This document shows positions 25,286 to 32,935 of a stretch of DNA of 64,000 nt, piece by piece. This DNA comes from an uncultured Ruminococcus sp. (GTDB lineage: Bacteria > Bacillota > Clostridia > Oscillospirales > Ruminococcaceae): contig CAJTYV010000010.1 of assembly GCA_910584195.1 (NCBI GenBank), forward strand, positions 1 through 64,000, read 5' to 3'. The stretch's first letter is position 1; each line of letters opens with the position of its first letter. The notes under the pieces are model-generated. The model did not search any database and was not told the origin of the DNA. It saw nothing but the letters and a program-made list of their open reading frames with translations. The translations under genes were made by a program, and so were the position numbers.

Positions 25286-26023
25286 TCATGCGGTTTTTAC
25301 GGTAAGAGGAACAAAATCTCCTCCGAGACGTTTGGAAATCGCATCGAAAGCTTTAAGAGCGGAAGAATCTGTTGGAATCGGAGTACCCTTTCCGGTGGCA
25401 ACCGTCATCTTGAAATCATCGGGAATTACGCCTATAAGCTGTACTCCTATTTTGTCAATTATTTCGTCCAGGTTATTAACGAGAGCTTCTCCGATGACCT
25501 TTTTGCTTATTTTGTTTATAATAAGGCGCTGACTTTTATTGCCTCTGTTGTAAAACTCATCCGACATAAGACTTGCGTCTCTGATACATACCGGGTCGGG
25601 TGTTGATACGACGAGGATAAGGTTAGCCTGTTCCACAATATCAAATACATGAGAGCTGATGCCTGCTCCTGTATCGATTATTATGTATTCAAAATACTTC
25701 TTGACACTGCGGCAGATTTCAACGATCTGTTCGGCTGTAACGGTCGTAAGAGTTTTCGGAGCGCATAAAAGGTTCAGATTTGAAGCCATGGGAACTTGTG
25801 CGACCGCATCGAGAGCATCTTTTCTGCCGTTGAGTACATCGCCCAAATCATACTTTATGTCGTTTTCGATGCCGAACATAATATCGAGACATCTGAGACC
25901 AAAATCCAATTCTATAAGAAGAGTTCTGTGCCCCTGCTTTGCAAGAGTATATCCAAGCCCGGCGCATACGGTAGATTTGCCTGTGCCGCCCTTACCTGAT
26001 GTTACAGCGATAATTTTTGACAT
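25286..26023 (-). CDS. minD: MinD-like septum-site ATPase (ParA/MinD family)
   Basis: 245 residues from ATG 26023 (GAAAGGA upstream). The deviant Walker A motif KGGTGKST is at about residues 10-17, the switch segment IIIDTGAGIS at about 117, and VVSTPDPVCIRDA follows, as in MinD. MinD places the MinC division inhibitor on the membrane. MinC and MinE are not in the window. The protein is shorter than B. subtilis MinD and ends KRLGGDFVPLTVKTA, without the basic amphipathic membrane-targeting tail usually present. So MinD itself or a related positioning ATPase. Own promoter upstream. Confidence 0.85.
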   Translation of the reverse strand: MSKIIAVTSGKGGTGKSTVCAGLGYTLAKQGHRTLLIELDFGLRCLDIMFGIENDIKYDLGDVLNGRKDALDAVAQVPMASNLNLLCAPKTLTTVTAEQIVEICRSVKKYFEYIIIDTGAGISSHVFDIVEQANLILVVSTPDPVCIRDASLMSDEFYNRGNKSQRLIINKISKKVIGEALVNNLDEIIDKIGVQLIGVIPDDFKMTVATGKGTPIPTDSSALKAFDAISKRLGGDFVPLTVKTA

Positions 26024-26094
26024 AACGTTTCCTTTCACAGCTTCTGCGTATTGTGAGAAGCTTTAATCATAAATAAACTATAATCCTAATGTAT

Positions 26095-26123
26095 ATTATA
26101 CCTTAAAAAAAGAAGTTTGTCAA
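26095..26123 (-). promoter_or_regulatory. Promoter of the minD/mgsA-like unit
   Basis: On the minus strand TTGACA (26123-26118) and TATAAT (26100-26095) with a 17-base spacer. Confidence 0.85.
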
Positions 26124-26413
26124 AGACTTTTTGTATGCCAAGCGTAAAATTGGATAATTTAATATTTTTCCTGTGTTGTATTTGTGCATATTGCACAGCA
26201 ATTGGGGGTGCATTTTTGTACCGCAGCTATAAATTTATTAAAATCTATTGCGGCGGCATCAATATATATGTTATAATAGAACTGTTCATAAACCGTCGCT
26301 GTGTGAATGTTAAAGTATTGTGATAGGAATACCCCGTTTGATTTGCAATAGGGGGTAGTATATATTTAAGTGAATTTACGGAAGTTTTCAAAATACAAAA
26401 TAGGGAGGGAAAC
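26124..26413. other. Intergenic region upstream of the phosphatase fragment
   Basis: AT-rich, no gene seen. A TATAAT lies near 26272 with a poor TTGCGG -35. TACCCC / GGGGTA arms near 26330-26358 can form a hairpin just before the small ORF. AGGGAGGG at 26402-26410 is the ribosome site of that ORF. Confidence 0.4.
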
Positions 26414-26509
26414 ATGATGCGTATAATTTTTGTTTGTTATGGCAATATTTGCCTAAGTCCTGCGTCAGAATTTTTTGAAGGTTTCCGTCAGCTTTCGGAA
26501 AGCTTATGA
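26414..26509 (+). pseudogene. Truncated low-molecular-weight protein tyrosine phosphatase fragment
   Basis: A 31-residue ORF beginning MMRIIFVCYGNICLSPASEF. It matches the N-terminal P-loop of LMW-PTP enzymes (xVLFVCxGNxCRSPMAE) but the invariant Arg of CX5R is Leu, and the rest of the ~150-residue enzyme is missing. A good ribosome site (GGGAGGG) is kept, and its TGA overlaps the ATG of the next gene (ATGA at 26506-26509). So it cannot be an active phosphatase; it may survive as a leader for coupled translation. Confidence 0.7.
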
Positions 26510-27324
26510 TGCAGATATGGAATCCGTGGCACGGATGCCGAAAATATTCCGAGGGCTGCGATAATTGTTATATGTACTATCTTGACGCACAGCGCGACCG
26601 TGACGGCAGTGAAATTTACAGGACTAAAACCAATTTTAATCTGCCTCTTAAAAAAACAAGACAGGGAAATTACAGAATTGCATCGGGAACGTTGGTACAT
26701 GTCTGCATGACTTCGGATTTCTTTCTGGAGGAAGCAGATGAGTGGCGTGAGGAGGTTTGGAATATGATTCGTCAGCGGTCTGATGTTATATTTTGGATTC
26801 AGACCAAACGAGCGGAGCGTATTGCGGAAAATTTGCCGTATGATTGGAGTGACGGCTGGGAAAATGTCATTTTATGCGTAACAGCGGAAAATCAGAAACG
26901 TGCGGATGAAAGACTTCCTATATTGTTAAATATTCCAGCAAAGCATAAGGCGTTTATGTGCGCACCGATTTTATCGGAAATACATGCCGAGCAGTACCTT
27001 GAAACGGGACAGTTTGAAAAGGTGTTAGCCGACGGTGAAAATTATGACGGAACAAGACCTTGCCGCTATGAGTGGATAAAGTCTTTGCGCGATCAATGTG
27101 AAACCGCAAATACAGAATTTGATTTTATCGGTACAGGAAATATTTTTATCAAAGACGGCAAGGTATATCGAATTCCTAAGGCATATCAAAGAGTTCAGGC
27201 GAAGCGTTCGGGGTTGAGTTATCCTTCGGGCAGCACTGATATTCCGATGCAGACGAAATGTCGGTTTTGTAAGAGGAATAAAAGCTGTAACGGATGCCGC
27301 TGGTGCGGAAAGTGCAAGATATAA
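26506..27324 (+). CDS. DUF5131 (phage Gp37/Gp68-like) family protein
   Basis: 272 residues. The N-terminus WNPWHGCRKYSEGCDNCYMY carries the conserved Cys triad (GC..GC.NCY) of the family, which looks like a radical-SAM-type cluster site but has unproven chemistry. TSDFFLEEADEWREEVW and FWIQTKRAERI are also family motifs. The C-terminus has a Cys-rich zinc-finger-like tail (CRFCKRNKSCNGCRWCGKC). Related genes occur in phages and bacterial accessory islands. It starts inside the stop of the phosphatase fragment. Function unknown. Confidence 0.85.
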   Translation: MMQIWNPWHGCRKYSEGCDNCYMYYLDAQRDRDGSEIYRTKTNFNLPLKKTRQGNYRIASGTLVHVCMTSDFFLEEADEWREEVWNMIRQRSDVIFWIQTKRAERIAENLPYDWSDGWENVILCVTAENQKRADERLPILLNIPAKHKAFMCAPILSEIHAEQYLETGQFEKVLADGENYDGTRPCRYEWIKSLRDQCETANTEFDFIGTGNIFIKDGKVYRIPKAYQRVQAKRSGLSYPSGSTDIPMQTKCRFCKRNKSCNGCRWCGKCKI

Positions 27325-27401
27325 CCGCAGGCGAAATCTCAGGAGCTGTATTCAGAGGAAAAGGGTGCGGCGCTGAAAAATAAATGGGAGTTGAAGTATC
27401 A

Positions 27402-28505
27402 ATGAAAAAGTTATTAGCATTTATAGTATCATTAATTCTGGCATCCTGTACAATTCCGAAATTGTCGGTATGTGCGGTTGGAACAGATCTGAACGGCTGG
27501 CTGATGTGGCACAGCTATACGGATTATTTTGCATTGGACAGCAGGCTGTTTGTCAGGAATCCCGGTGGTGAAACTGTCGAAATAACCGGAGATTTTTATC
27601 ACGCTATGAACGGAGATTTTGGTAATTCTCCCGACGATATTGTTTTTATGGCAATTGACAGCGGTATAGATGAATGGGACATTTACCTCAGCAAATCGGG
27701 AATTATCACAAATCTGACAAAAAACAGCGGTTTTCGCAACGAAGATCCGAAATTTTCTCCTGACGGCAAAACTATTGTATTTAAAAGAGGTATATGGAGC
27801 AGTAAAGAAAACGATTTTGTGTATAATCTTGCATTACTTGATTCGGAAAGCGGAGAAGTTACGATCCTTACCGATGATATATATGAGGAAGCGATGCCGT
27901 ACTTTTCAAGCGATGGAAATTACATATATTATACAAACTATAAAGACAGTCCGGGAGAGATTTGCAGATTAAAACTTGATGATAACAGTACGGAAACAAT
28001 TTACACAGAGCCGGGGGTATGCGCATATTATCCCATGATCGTGGATGAAGTTTTATATTTCGCAAAATGGTATTCCGCAGAAAATCATACGGATACGATT
28101 ATTCGTTGCAATGGTGAAGAGTATGTTGAAATGCCGTTTAATTCTCCTGATTACAATTGTTCGGATCCTTTTCCTATTGACAGCGTTAAGCTGATCTACA
28201 GCGGTACTCAGAACGGCAGTTATGACCTGTATTATTTTGACGGAGAAAAATCTCGGTATGTAGATGGGGTGAATACGGATATTCATGAATTAGGTGCAGC
28301 GTTTTTTCCGTGTGCGGACGCTTTTGTTACAGGTGATGTCAACGCGGACGGTCTTTTTTCGATTGCAGACGTTGTGTTAACGCAGAAGTGGCTGTTGGGT
28401 GTTCCCGATACTGAACTTGAAAATTGGCATGCAGGCGATCTTTGTGCGGATGGCATACTGGATGTGTATGATCTTTGTCTGATGAAACGGGCTTTAAAAA
28501 ATTAA
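27402..28505 (+). CDS. Secreted beta-propeller (PD40/TolB-like) protein with C-terminal dockerin
   Basis: 367 residues from ATG 27402 (GGGAG upstream); an in-frame ATG at 27384 lies before the ribosome site. The signal peptide (residues about 1-25) includes LASC, so it could be a lipoprotein, although a later signal-peptidase I site is equally plausible. PD40-type propeller blades follow: EDPKFSPDGKTIVFKRG, then MPYFSSDGNYIYYTNY. Residues about 310-367 are a dockerin with loops GDVNADGLFSIAD and GDLCADGILDVYD. No catalytic motif is visible, so it is probably a binding or structural component of the cellulosome. The dockerin differs from those of the GH5 and GH26 enzymes. Confidence 0.85.
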   Translation: MKKLLAFIVSLILASCTIPKLSVCAVGTDLNGWLMWHSYTDYFALDSRLFVRNPGGETVEITGDFYHAMNGDFGNSPDDIVFMAIDSGIDEWDIYLSKSGIITNLTKNSGFRNEDPKFSPDGKTIVFKRGIWSSKENDFVYNLALLDSESGEVTILTDDIYEEAMPYFSSDGNYIYYTNYKDSPGEICRLKLDDNSTETIYTEPGVCAYYPMIVDEVLYFAKWYSAENHTDTIIRCNGEEYVEMPFNSPDYNCSDPFPIDSVKLIYSGTQNGSYDLYYFDGEKSRYVDGVNTDIHELGAAFFPCADAFVTGDVNADGLFSIADVVLTQKWLLGVPDTELENWHAGDLCADGILDVYDLCLMKRALKN

Positions 28506-28538
28506 GGGAACGTTCAGGCAGATAGAACGTTCCCTTAA
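28502..28538. terminator. Bidirectional terminator between convergent genes
   Basis: Perfect 14-base stem TTAAGGGAACGTTC / GAACGTTCCCTTAA with a 9-base loop. It includes the stop of the propeller gene. Confidence 0.8.
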
Positions 28539-28547
28539 TTAACAAAT

Positions 28548-30404
28548 TTAAGTAATGTCAGGAAGTGAAGAAATGAGCTTAGCGTCTATTTTTTGGATAG
28601 CAAGCGCGTCCGAAGGAAGAACTCCGTCACCGGGATCGCAGCAGTCGGCATTTATAGCGCCCTGCTTTGAAAGTCCGTATTTATCAGGATTTCCGAGCGC
28701 CTGCAAAATTGCCGTAGAATCCGCTATAGTTACTTTTCCGTCGCAGTTGGCATCGCCGAGCAGCGATTTTTCTTCTGCTGGGGCGGAAGTCTGTTCCGTT
28801 GATGATGAAGTCGAAGGCTGCGGGTCGGGTTTGTCTCCCTTGTTTATCGGATAAGTTTTAAGATCGGGAAGCTCATCAAGAGTAATGCAATATTCGCTCT
28901 GATAAATTTCCACAAGATTTTCCACCGGATTATTCTGCTCGCTCGTAAGATAATTCATATACCAAGGGCAAAAGTAAAGCCATGCCGCTTTATCGTTCAC
29001 AAGATTTTCAAGAGAGGGAATAGAATCGTTTTCCGACATTGCGACCATTTTTTTACCGTCGGTACTTTGTACAAGACTGTAGAATGTGGACGAAATAGAG
29101 CTTAAATTCGGCAGACCGTCCACTGCGTTATATTTGTCGTAGCCTACAATATCCACAACATCGTCTCCTGGATACCAGGCGGAAGACGTTGGAAAAGTAT
29201 ATCCTGTCCATACCCATATAAGGTTGTCAAGCCCATATTCGTTTGTCAGCTTATCATAAAGAAGTCTGTAAAGCTCCTTGCATGGTTCAGGACCTTCAGC
29301 TCCCCACCAAAACCATGCGCCCTCCGCTTCATGAAGCGGTCTCCAAAGAATCGGAACGTCCGCTTTTTTCAGTTTTGTAAGTTCCTGTGCGATCAAGTCA
29401 ATATCCGCCATGAGAACTTCGTTTTCCCATGTTCCTTCTGTAAGAGCTTTGGATATACTGAACGTGGTATATGTGGCGCTTGCGGATTCAACGTAAAAAG
29501 CGGTTTCCGTGCTGCCCTCCTCGGTAGGCACGTTCCAATGCCATGTTACCGTAGCGATGCCCTTGTATTTGTTTGTCCATTCAATACAGCGTTCGGGAGC
29601 GTTGTCACGCCAATCCGATGTAGTATTGTAAGCCAGGAAGTCTATTCCGCGGATGGCTGGTTGCTTTCCTGTTTTTTCAAAAATATACTCAAATTCAGCT
29701 TCGTTGTCCTTGATGAAAGTATCGGGATCATTCCACGAATTGTAATTGTGAGAGCCACAGTATTCCTGCTGACCTGCGATAATGTGATTTCCGTAGATAT
29801 CGCAGAGATAGCTGTAAAGGCGTTTGGCGGAATCTGATGCTTTGGGATTGGATAAGGTTCTCGTTGGGGAAAGATTTGTAAGCTTTTCATCGGCAGGTTT
29901 AAGCGTAAGGTAATCGTAGTAGGTATAACCCCAGTACGCTTTCAGCTCTATAGTGTTTTTTCCTTTTTTAAGGTTAACAACGCCACCGGAGGTTTCCTCA
30001 AACGAGGTATTGTGGGGGAAGCTTACCTCGCCTTGATTTACTCCGTTGACATTTAAGTACTGTACTTTTTTGTTCGGGTCGCTTGGTTCGCAGTAGCATA
30101 TTACCAGTTCGTATAAACCTGCTTCCGGTACGTCTGCTTCTATGCTGAGCGTTGTACCTTTTTGGTCAAGGTAAGCGAAACCGTTTCCGGAAAAACCTGA
30201 GAGATCCGCTCCTTCGGGCATTTTGTCTTTGGGTATGTCAGTTTCACTTGAATAAAAAGCGCCGCCGCTTGTAGTACCATTTTCAAACTCATATTTCAAA
30301 ACATCCGGCTCTGGTGCCGAAACAGCAGACAAGCTTCCGACAGCCGAAAGAAATGCGGCGGCGGCAGTTACCATGGAAACAATTTTTAAATTATTAAATT
30401 TCAT
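28548..30404 (-). CDS. GH26 beta-mannanase with CBM35-like module and dockerin
   Basis: 618 residues. A signal peptide covers residues about 1-30. A CBM35-like beta-sandwich lies at about 36-170 (YEFENGTTSGGAF, KGKNTIELKAYWG). The GH26 catalytic domain is at about 185-515, with the proposed acid/base Glu359 in RPLHEAEGAWFWWG and nucleophile Glu458 in AMSEND. A Ser/Thr linker leads to a dockerin at about 550-618. GH26 enzymes mostly cleave beta-1,4-mannan. The dockerin shares 60 of 69 residues with that of the GH5 enzyme by direct comparison. CGGAGG precedes ATG 30404. Monocistronic with its own promoter. Confidence 0.93.
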   Translation of the reverse strand: MKFNNLKIVSMVTAAAAFLSAVGSLSAVSAPEPDVLKYEFENGTTSGGAFYSSETDIPKDKMPEGADLSGFSGNGFAYLDQKGTTLSIEADVPEAGLYELVICYCEPSDPNKKVQYLNVNGVNQGEVSFPHNTSFEETSGGVVNLKKGKNTIELKAYWGYTYYDYLTLKPADEKLTNLSPTRTLSNPKASDSAKRLYSYLCDIYGNHIIAGQQEYCGSHNYNSWNDPDTFIKDNEAEFEYIFEKTGKQPAIRGIDFLAYNTTSDWRDNAPERCIEWTNKYKGIATVTWHWNVPTEEGSTETAFYVESASATYTTFSISKALTEGTWENEVLMADIDLIAQELTKLKKADVPILWRPLHEAEGAWFWWGAEGPEPCKELYRLLYDKLTNEYGLDNLIWVWTGYTFPTSSAWYPGDDVVDIVGYDKYNAVDGLPNLSSISSTFYSLVQSTDGKKMVAMSENDSIPSLENLVNDKAAWLYFCPWYMNYLTSEQNNPVENLVEIYQSEYCITLDELPDLKTYPINKGDKPDPQPSTSSSTEQTSAPAEEKSLLGDANCDGKVTIADSTAILQALGNPDKYGLSKQGAINADCCDPGDGVLPSDALAIQKIDAKLISSLPDIT

Positions 30405-30469
30405 GTCTTAACCTCCGTTTAATTAAATTATCAATAATGATTAAATACTCAGCAAATATTGTCAAATTT

Positions 30470-30498
30470 ATTATAGCATATTCAGATAAAAAAATCAA
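30470..30498 (-). promoter_or_regulatory. Promoter of the GH26 gene
   Basis: On the minus strand TTGATT (30498-30493) and TATAAT (30475-30470) with a 17-base spacer. Confidence 0.75.
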
Positions 30499-30588
30499 GC
30501 TTAAATTTTAAGTAAAGCGTTGATGAATTAATAAAAAACTATGAATATAATGTAAGAATTTACTATCGTCAAAATTATATGCAAAAAT

Positions 30589-30631
30589 TAAGAACATGTC
30601 CGCACATCTTTCCTGTGAATACAGGTTCTAA
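30589..30631. repeat. Short derivative of the dispersed intergenic repeat
   Basis: TAAGAACATGTC at one end and ACAGGTTCTA at the other, only 43 bases in all. It keeps both ends of the longer copies but lacks the interior. Confidence 0.45.
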
Positions 30632-30757
30632 ATTTCTTAAGTCGGACGACGCTGATTTCAGAACTGTATCATTTTTAAAATAGAGAAAAGATATGTTTTT
30701 ATACGTCTAATAAACAGAGCGTTTTGAACGGCAGCATGAAAGGTTAAAATTTTACTG

Positions 30758-30786
30758 TTGACAATTTTGTAAATATATGCTATAAT
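30758..30786 (+). promoter_or_regulatory. Promoter of the GtrA/oxidoreductase/GT-C operon
   Basis: TTGACA at 30758-30763 and TATAAT at 30781-30786 with a 17-base spacer. The leader contains an 8-base stem CAGCTATG / CATAGCTG before the ribosome site. Confidence 0.85.
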
Positions 30787-30871
30787 AAATTTGTACAATT
30801 TTATTGCAGCTATGCCGATATTAACAGCATACAATACCCAAAACATAGCTGAATACAGGAGAATGTGGGCA

Positions 30872-31333
30872 ATGAAAGAATTACTTCGACTTATATTCAA
30901 GTTTGATTTTAAAGGCTTGTTTATTAAAAAAACTGACAATGGACTTATAAAGTTTTTTCGTTACTGCTTTGTAGGCGGTATAGCTTTTATAGTCGATTAT
31001 GCCGTGTTTTCAATAGTTTGTCTGCTTTTGGGCAAGGGCGCCGTTGTAACTTCAATAGGAACTGTTGCAGGCTTCGTTTGCGGTCTTATTACGAATTTCG
31101 TTATGTCTAAAAAGTTCGTATTTACAGAGGATGCGAATAATGTTTCAAAAAAAGGCGAATTTATATGGTATACTGTTATCGGAATCGTAGGAGCCGGACT
31201 TAATCTTCTTCTTATGCTCCTGTTCACGGAATGGATGCTGTCTATGAACCGATATATAGCAAAAATAATTGTTGCATTAATAGTTCTTGTTTACAATTAT
31301 GTTGCAAGGAAACTCATACTATATTCAAAATAA
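30872..31333 (+). CDS. GtrA-like polyprenyl-linked sugar translocation protein
   Basis: 153 residues with four membrane helices and the GtrA core (FFRYCFVGGIAFIVDYAVF, then GLITNFVMSKKFVF). GtrA-family proteins are thought to flip polyprenyl-phosphate-linked sugars for glycan decoration. ATG 30872 is chosen since GGAG sits at a workable distance, while ATG 30863 is too close to it. First gene of a three-gene envelope-glycan operon. Confidence 0.85.
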   Translation: MKELLRLIFKFDFKGLFIKKTDNGLIKFFRYCFVGGIAFIVDYAVFSIVCLLLGKGAVVTSIGTVAGFVCGLITNFVMSKKFVFTEDANNVSKKGEFIWYTVIGIVGAGLNLLLMLLFTEWMLSMNRYIAKIIVALIVLVYNYVARKLILYSK

Positions 31334-31375
31334 AGCCGTCGTAAGACAGGCTGAAATATAAAGGAGAATTTGATA

Positions 31376-32935
31376 ATGGAAAATGTTATTGTCATAGGTG
31401 CAGGTCCTGCCGGACTTACAGCGGCTTATGAGCTTTTGAAAAAGGCGCCGGACAAGTATTCGGTAACTATTTTGGAGGAATCTGACGAAATCGGCGGTAT
31501 TTCAAAGACAGTAAAATACCATGGAAACCGCATGGACATCGGCGGACACCGTTTTTTCTCCAAAGATGCCGAAGTAACCAAGTGGTGGGAAGAAATTATG
31601 CCCACACAGGGCAAGCCGTCATTTGACGATATTAAGCTGAACCGACAGAAGCAGCTTAAAGCGGGCGGTCCCGATCCCGAAAAAACAGACGATGTAATGC
31701 TTGTAAGAAACAGGGTTTCAAGAATTTATTACAAACATAAGTTTTTTGACTATCCTGTAACGATGAAGCCGGCTACTTTCAAGAACATGGGACTTACCGC
31801 GACAGTAAAGTCAGGTATGAGTTATCTGCATTCCTGCGTTGTTAAAAAGCCGGAGGATTCGCTTGAAAACTTTTATATCAACCGTTTCGGCAGAACTCTT
31901 TACGGTATGTTTTTCGAGGGATATACAGAAAAACTCTGGGGCAGACATCCGAGAGAAATCTCCGCTGATTGGGGTTCGCAGCGCGTTAAGGGACTTTCCA
32001 TTACAGCCGTTATCAAGGATATGATCTCAAAGATAATTCCGGGCGGCGACAGCAAGACTAAAGAAACTTCCCTTATCGAAGAATTTTACTATCCGAAATA
32101 CGGTCCCGGTCATCTTTGGGAGACAGTTGCTTCTCATATTGAGAACATGGGCGGAAAGATAGTTAAGAACTGTTGTGTAAAATCTGTAAAGACAGAAAAC
32201 GGTAAAATTGTTTCGCTTACAGCCGAGGAAAACGGAACGGTTAAGGAGATAACCGGAGACATTTTTATTTCCTCAATGCCCGTAAAGGATCTTATAGGCG
32301 GAATGAACGATGTTCCCGAAAACATTGCCGAGTGGTCTGCCGGACTTCCTTACAGAGATTTTGTTACAGTGGGACTTCTTGTTGACCGTCTTAATCTGAA
32401 AAACGAAACAAATATACGTACACTTGGAAATATTGTTCCCGACTGCTGGATATATGTTCAGGATACAGGCGTAAAGCTGGGCCGCATTCAGATTTTCAAC
32501 AACTGGTCGCCGTACATGGTTACTGATCCCGAGCGTTACGTTTGGATAGGTCTTGAATATTTCTGCACCGAAGGAGACAGCTTTTGGAATATGTCGGACA
32601 AGGAGTGTATTACGCTTGCCGTTAAAGAGCTTATTAAAATGGGCGTTATCAGTTCAGGCAAGAGCGTTAAGGATTGTCACCGTGAAAAAGTCAAGAAAGC
32701 ATATCCCGCTTATTTTGACACATACGAGCATATGGACGAGATCATTGATTATCTCGATAACTTTGAGAACCTTTATTGTGTAGGAAGAAACGGTCAGCAC
32801 CGTTATAATAATATGGATCATTCCATGGTTACCGCATTTGAAACGGTAAAGAATATCATAAGCGGAAAGACTTCGAAGGAAAACATCTGGAACGTTAATA
32901 CGGAAAAAGAATATCATGAAGAAAAAAGCAACTGA
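31376..32935 (+). CDS. FAD/NAD(P)-binding oxidoreductase (UDP-galactopyranose mutase/amine-oxidase-like)
   Basis: 519 residues from ATG 31376 (AAAGGAG upstream; an in-frame TTG at 31370 is less likely). The N-terminal Rossmann motif VIVIGAGPAGLTAAYELL is followed by a conserved GGHRFFSKDAEV segment and an ENFYINRFGRTLYGMFFEGY block. A C-terminal FAD-contact segment is YCVGRNGQHRYNNMDHSM. This kind of protein is common next to GtrA and glycosyltransferase genes, which suggests a reaction on an activated sugar or lipid-linked sugar in envelope polysaccharide synthesis. The exact substrate is unknown. Confidence 0.82.
   Translation: MENVIVIGAGPAGLTAAYELLKKAPDKYSVTILEESDEIGGISKTVKYHGNRMDIGGHRFFSKDAEVTKWWEEIMPTQGKPSFDDIKLNRQKQLKAGGPDPEKTDDVMLVRNRVSRIYYKHKFFDYPVTMKPATFKNMGLTATVKSGMSYLHSCVVKKPEDSLENFYINRFGRTLYGMFFEGYTEKLWGRHPREISADWGSQRVKGLSITAVIKDMISKIIPGGDSKTKETSLIEEFYYPKYGPGHLWETVASHIENMGGKIVKNCCVKSVKTENGKIVSLTAEENGTVKEITGDIFISSMPVKDLIGGMNDVPENIAEWSAGLPYRDFVTVGLLVDRLNLKNETNIRTLGNIVPDCWIYVQDTGVKLGRIQIFNNWSPYMVTDPERYVWIGLEYFCTEGDSFWNMSDKECITLAVKELIKMGVISSGKSVKDCHREKVKKAYPAYFDTYEHMDEIIDYLDNFENLYCVGRNGQHRYNNMDHSMVTAFETVKNIISGKTSKENIWNVNTEKEYHEEKSN

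Noticed and set aside
26506..27324. DUF5131 gene as evidence of a prophage
   Set aside because: No other phage genes are nearby, so a single accessory gene is the safer reading.
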